DNA of 44,035 nt from Mycobacterium sp. GA-1841 (GTDB lineage Bacteria; Actinomycetota; Actinomycetes; Mycobacteriales; Mycobacteriaceae): contig NZ_MBEQ01000076.1 in assembly GCF_001954135.1 (NCBI RefSeq), positions 1-44,035 of the forward strand. The letters run 5' to 3'. Of the stretch, positions 42,682 to 44,035 are shown piece by piece. The position numbers and the translations under genes were made by a program. The first letter of the stretch is position 1, and each line of letters begins with the position of its first letter. A model generated the notes under the pieces. It saw only the letters and a program-made list of their open reading frames with translations. It ran no database searches and was not told where the DNA came from.

Positions 42682-43239
42682 ATGTCGAATGGTAGGTCGA
42701 ACATCGGGGCCATCGCCGGTATCGTGCTGGCCGCCGGCGCAGGTCGCCGGTTCGGGATGCCGAAAATCCTTGCCGAGCAAGGGCTTTGGCTCAGGCGAGC
42801 GGTCGCCGCATTGGCAGAAGGTGGGTGTGACGACGTGATCGTGGTGCTGGGAGCCGCAGTGGTGGACGTGCCCGAGCCGGCGCGTGCGGTGCTGGCCGAA
42901 CGCTGGGCCGAGGGGATGAGCGCCTCCGTGCGTGACGGGCTGGCGGCCGCGGGCGCCGCCGAATGGGTCGTCCTGCATACCGTCGACACCCCCGACGTCG
43001 GGGCCGATGTGGTGGCCCGGGTGCTGGGCGCGGCACGAGAGGCCGGCTCTGGCCTGGCCCGCGCCGGATACGGCGGGCGGCCGGGTCATCCCGTCGTCGT
43101 GGCCCGCCGGCACCTCGCAGCGCTCACCACCACACTGCAGGGCGATCAGGGCGCCAGGGGATTTCTGCGTGGCCGCGACGACGTCGTCATCGTGGAGTGC
43201 GGTGATCTGGCCACCGGCCTCGACATCGACGAGCGTTGA
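42682..43239 (+). CDS. MobA-like nucleotidyltransferase
   Basis: The protein has 185 residues. The NTP site IAGIVLAAGAGRRFGMPKIL starts the chain, VLHTVDTPDVGADVV holds the metal-binding Asp, and GYGGRPGHPVVVARRHL the later conserved loop, all typical of molybdenum cofactor cytidylyl/guanylyltransferases (MobA/MocA). It probably transfers a nucleotide to molybdopterin or a similar acceptor; no molybdoenzyme gene is adjacent. Divergent from the STAS gene; no clear SigF site precedes it. Confidence 0.85.
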   Translation: MSNGRSNIGAIAGIVLAAGAGRRFGMPKILAEQGLWLRRAVAALAEGGCDDVIVVLGAAVVDVPEPARAVLAERWAEGMSASVRDGLAAAGAAEWVVLHTVDTPDVGADVVARVLGAAREAGSGLARAGYGGRPGHPVVVARRHLAALTTTLQGDQGARGFLRGRDDVVIVECGDLATGLDIDER

Positions 43240-43281
43240 CGCGACGGGAGTCACCGGAACGCATAGCCACCGTCGGGAAAA

Positions 43282-43614
43282 TCAGGTGTGCACTTCCAGC
43301 CCGAGCACGGCCGCGGCGTACCGGCGCACGGTGTCCTCGGATATCGCGGCGGCGTCCTCGAAGCCGGGCCGGCCGCGGCTGCTCAAGAATCCCGTGACGG
43401 GGTCGAGGATGACCTCGGCGAGCAGTTCACCGGTGGTCGGCTCGCACACGGCCCAGGTGTAGCGGGTGTCGTCGTTCCAGCCGTCCTCGGCGTCGTGGAC
43501 ATAGTCCAGGTCGTCCTCGCCCAGGTCGGCCAGCGCGGGCCGGTCGTCGACGCGGTCGTCGGCTCGTAGGCCACGCAGATACCACTGGCCGTTGTTGATC
43601 TCGACGGGTTCCAT
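43282..43614 (-). CDS. Conserved small protein of unknown function (GNAT-like fragment)
   Basis: The protein has 110 residues. MEPVEINNGQWYLRGLRADDRVDDRPALADLG has the look of the N-terminal strand and helix of an acetyltransferase, and YTWAVCEPTTGELLAEVILDPVTG resembles the central strands of a GNAT fold, but the acetyl-CoA loop (R/QxxGxG/A) is absent. It may be a reduced relative with another role. It sits between convergent MobA and the accA3 end; GAT/GGAACC-type context gives only a weak ribosome-binding site. Confidence 0.65.
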   Translation of the reverse strand: MEPVEINNGQWYLRGLRADDRVDDRPALADLGEDDLDYVHDAEDGWNDDTRYTWAVCEPTTGELLAEVILDPVTGFLSSRGRPGFEDAAAISEDTVRRYAAAVLGLEVHT

Positions 43615-43651
43615 CAGGCCTCCACAGTGCCGTCACGGACACAAAGCCGAA

Positions 43652-43700
43652 TGGCCACTTACTGCACCGGATTCACGAGAATCCGTGCCATAAGTGGCCA
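43652..43700. terminator. Long two-stage hairpin after accA3
   Basis: Outer arms tggccactta / taagtggcca and inner arms cggattc / gaatccg around an acga loop form a nearly perfect 49-base inverted repeat. It lies just after the minus-strand accA3 stop at 43715, so it probably terminates accA3. Confidence 0.75.
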
Positions 43701-43714
43701 CTCGACGGATGTGT

Positions 43715-44035
43715 CTACTTGATCTCGGCGATCACGGTGCCCTGAGTGATGGCGGCACCGGCCTCGACGGCCAGACCGGTGATGACGCCGTCCTTGTGGG
43801 CGGTCACCGGGTTCTCCATCTTCATGGCCTCCAGCACCACGACCAGGTCGCCGGCAGCCACTTCCTGGCCTTCCTCGACGGCGACCTTGACCACGGTGCC
43901 CTGCATCGGCGCGGTCACCGAGTCACCGGAGGCCGCCGCACCGCCACCGCCGCCGCGCTTGCGGGCCTTCGGCTTCTTCCGCACGACACCGGGGGCGGCG
44001 GCGCCCCCCCCCCCCCCCCCCCCCACAAAGCCGAC
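43715..44035 (-). CDS. accA3: AccA3 acetyl/propionyl-CoA carboxylase alpha subunit, C-terminal part
   Basis: Only the C-terminal end is inside the window; the frame is open to the edge. A Lys/Arg-rich linker (RKKPKARKRGGGGGAAA) precedes the biotin carboxyl carrier domain: VTAPMQGTVVKVAVEEGQEVAAGDLVVVLEAMKMENPVTAHKDGVITGLAVEAGAAITQGTVIAEIK, with the biotinylated Lys in EAMKMEN. It matches mycobacterial AccA3, the biotinylated subunit shared by acyl-CoA carboxylases for mycolate and fatty acid precursors. The Gly run at the upstream edge comes from a 21-base G/C homopolymer and may be an artefact. Confidence 0.93.
   Translation of the reverse strand, partial: VGFVGGGGGGGAAAPGVVRKKPKARKRGGGGGAAASGDSVTAPMQGTVVKVAVEEGQEVAAGDLVVVLEAMKMENPVTAHKDGVITGLAVEAGAAITQGTVIAEIK
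44004..44024. repeat. 21-base C homopolymer in accA3
   Basis: An uninterrupted run of 21 C on the plus strand (G in the coding sense), coding seven Gly in the carrier-domain linker. It keeps frame as written, but length in such runs is error-prone in sequencing. Confidence 0.85.

Overview
The window is high-GC actinobacterial chromosome, almost certainly a Mycobacterium (Mycolicibacterium-type fast grower). The evidence is gene order and families: a 13E12/DUF222 HNH gene, the nei2-lhr pair, the pcd-lrp-lat lysine catabolism set, usfY-type genes, rsbW-sigF, and the biotin-carrier end of accA3. From memory, the order lhr/nei - pcd - lrpA - lat ... usfY - rsbW(usfX) - sigF - accA3 matches the M. 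tuberculosis Rv3297-Rv3285 region. Here, however, roughly 23 kb of extra genes separates lat from the usfY/rsbW/sigF end. No tRNA, rRNA, IS element, prophage or CRISPR array was seen.

Layout. (1) 1-8.9 kb: partial 13E12 gene, Nei2 glycosylase, giant Lhr helicase, and a TetR regulator divergent from a stand-alone CYP102(BM3)-like P450. (2) 8.9-15.2 kb: lipase-maturation-factor membrane protein, SDR, then Pcd, an Lrp/AsnC regulator and Lat (lysine to alpha-aminoadipate), and a membrane-anchored Mrr-type nuclease. (3) 15.2-22.0 kb: stress block with PAS-ANTAR regulator, FMN reductase-like protein, first UsfY paralogue, CsbD, HemK-type methyltransferase, haem-oxygenase-like diiron protein, and a five-gene operon of a non-canonical NRAMP transporter with PRC-barrel and small proteins. 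(4) 22.0-35.2 kb: glycan locus with two GT4, one GT2, UDP-xylose-synthase-like enzyme, NodU/CmcH carbamoyltransferase, a GT2-GmhB fusion, GT9, GmhA, HldE, SDR, second GT9 and UDP-glucose dehydrogenase. (5) 35.2-42.5 kb: topoisomerase IB and two RsbW/STAS modules, one of them with sigF, interleaved with small stress and membrane proteins, a second UsfY, an F420-dependent oxidoreductase and DUF6328. (6) 42.7-44.0 kb: MobA-like nucleotidyltransferase, a small unknown gene, and partial accA3.

How it works together. By eye I found about a dozen GTTT-N15..17-GGGTA-like sites, the mycobacterial SigF promoter pattern, between 15.9 and 40.8 kb. Several form back-to-back divergent pairs, and seven lie only 10-13 nt from a start codon, which suggests leaderless SigF transcripts. 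The simplest reading is that the insert is a SigF stress island. It would hold its own regulators (duplicated anti-sigma and anti-anti-sigma genes), metal handling, DNA/protein protection genes and a carbamoyl/heptose/xylose glycan pathway, next to the sigF locus. The ADP-heptose route (GmhA, HldE, GmhB domain, two GT9 heptosyltransferase-like enzymes) is textbook for Gram-negative LPS but unexpected in this form in a mycobacterium. Promoter assignments and the glycan structure are inference; gene family calls rest on motifs read directly from the translations.
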